Assembly: GCA_913044255.1 (NCBI GenBank)
Contig: CAJWOI010000164.1
Coordinates: 1-6,401, forward strand
Origin: an uncultured Alphaproteobacteria bacterium
Lineage (GTDB): Bacteria > Pseudomonadota > Alphaproteobacteria > UBA7887
Direction of reading: 5' to 3'
Length of the DNA stretch: 6,401 nucleotides
Shown: positions 6,289 through 6,401 of the stretch, one piece after another
Layout: every line of letters starts with the position of its first letter
Numbering within the stretch: position 1 is the first letter of the stretch
Made by a program: the position numbers and the translations under genes
The notes under the pieces: model-generated
The model's database searches: none
Told to the model about the DNA's origin: nothing
Seen by the model: only the letters and a program-made list of their open reading frames with translations

Positions 6289-6401
6289 ATACGTTCAGGG
6301 GCGGCGGCGATAGCATCAAAATTGGGTGAGGCGCTTTACAAGCTCCGGCAATTCGCTAGAGTGCGCGCGCGCGGGCTCGGTCGACAAGAAGTGTAAGTGA
6401 T
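6289..6401 (+). other. Non-coding tail after ilvB, no gene seen
   Basis: No ATG-started reading frame and no IlvN-like sequence is found in the three forward frames. One frame, in phase with ilvB, stays open for 35 codons after the TAG before a TAA at 6394-6396, but it resembles nothing I know. A GTGCGCGCGCGCG alternating tract lies at 6361-6373. A minimal hairpin GCTT-TAC-AAGC (6333-6343) has no T-run, so no terminator is supported. ilvN could begin just beyond the right edge. Confidence 0.6.

Noticed and set aside
6289..6396. Open frame of 35 codons directly after, and in phase with, the ilvB TAG stop, suggesting stop readthrough
   Set aside because: The protein ends in EEGMVLV, which looks like the normal IlvB C-terminus, and the extension is Arg/Ala-rich with no recognisable similarity. 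In GC-rich sequence a 35-codon open stretch is expected by chance.
1..6401. A hidden defence system, mobile element or CRISPR array
   Set aside because: The plus strand is almost filled by six recognisable housekeeping genes with short gaps; no repeats of array type, transposase, integrase or tRNA-like sequence were seen.

Overview
The window looks like ordinary chromosomal sequence from an alphaproteobacterium, probably a Rhodospirillales-like or marine lineage. GC content is roughly 50% by eye. The basis is the gene order (hflK-hflC-DUF2065-Do protease-miaA-ilvB, all on the plus strand) and alphaproteobacterial-looking versions of MiaA (LTARP instead of GTAKP) and IlvB (C-terminus ending EEGMVLV). 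I assign no species.

Layout: 1-620 is the 3' half of hflK, cut by the left window edge. hflC (617-1498) overlaps it by ATGA. A small two-helix membrane protein of the DUF2065/YjeT family (1539-1727, TTG start) follows. Next is the only sizeable intergenic gap (1728-1953). It holds two inverted-repeat structures and a heat-shock-like promoter candidate. A periplasmic Do/DegP-type serine protease with two PDZ domains (GTG start at 1954, strong ribosome binding site) occupies 1954-3489. miaA (3510-4517) starts 20 bases later. ilvB (4540-6288), the large subunit of acetolactate synthase, starts 22 bases after miaA behind a strong AGGAGG. The last 113 bases hold no gene; ilvN would be expected next but does not begin inside the window.

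Functionally, HflK and HflC form the membrane complex that restrains the FtsH protease. With DUF2065 and the Do protease they form an envelope protein-quality-control block. MiaA (tRNA A37 prenylation) and IlvB (first common step of branched-chain amino acid synthesis) are housekeeping genes that appear to be read from the same strand with very short gaps. In E. coli miaA, hflK, hflC and yjeT are also clustered, but in a different order and with hfq and hflX, so this is a rearranged version of an old neighbourhood.

I see no mobile element, tRNA, rRNA, CRISPR array, toxin-antitoxin pair or unknown multi-gene system. All the main genes look intact and recognisable. The points worth a second look are small: the regulatory gap before the protease, the GEAS variant of the thiamine-diphosphate motif in IlvB, the unusual start codons, and the longer than expected spacing after ilvB.
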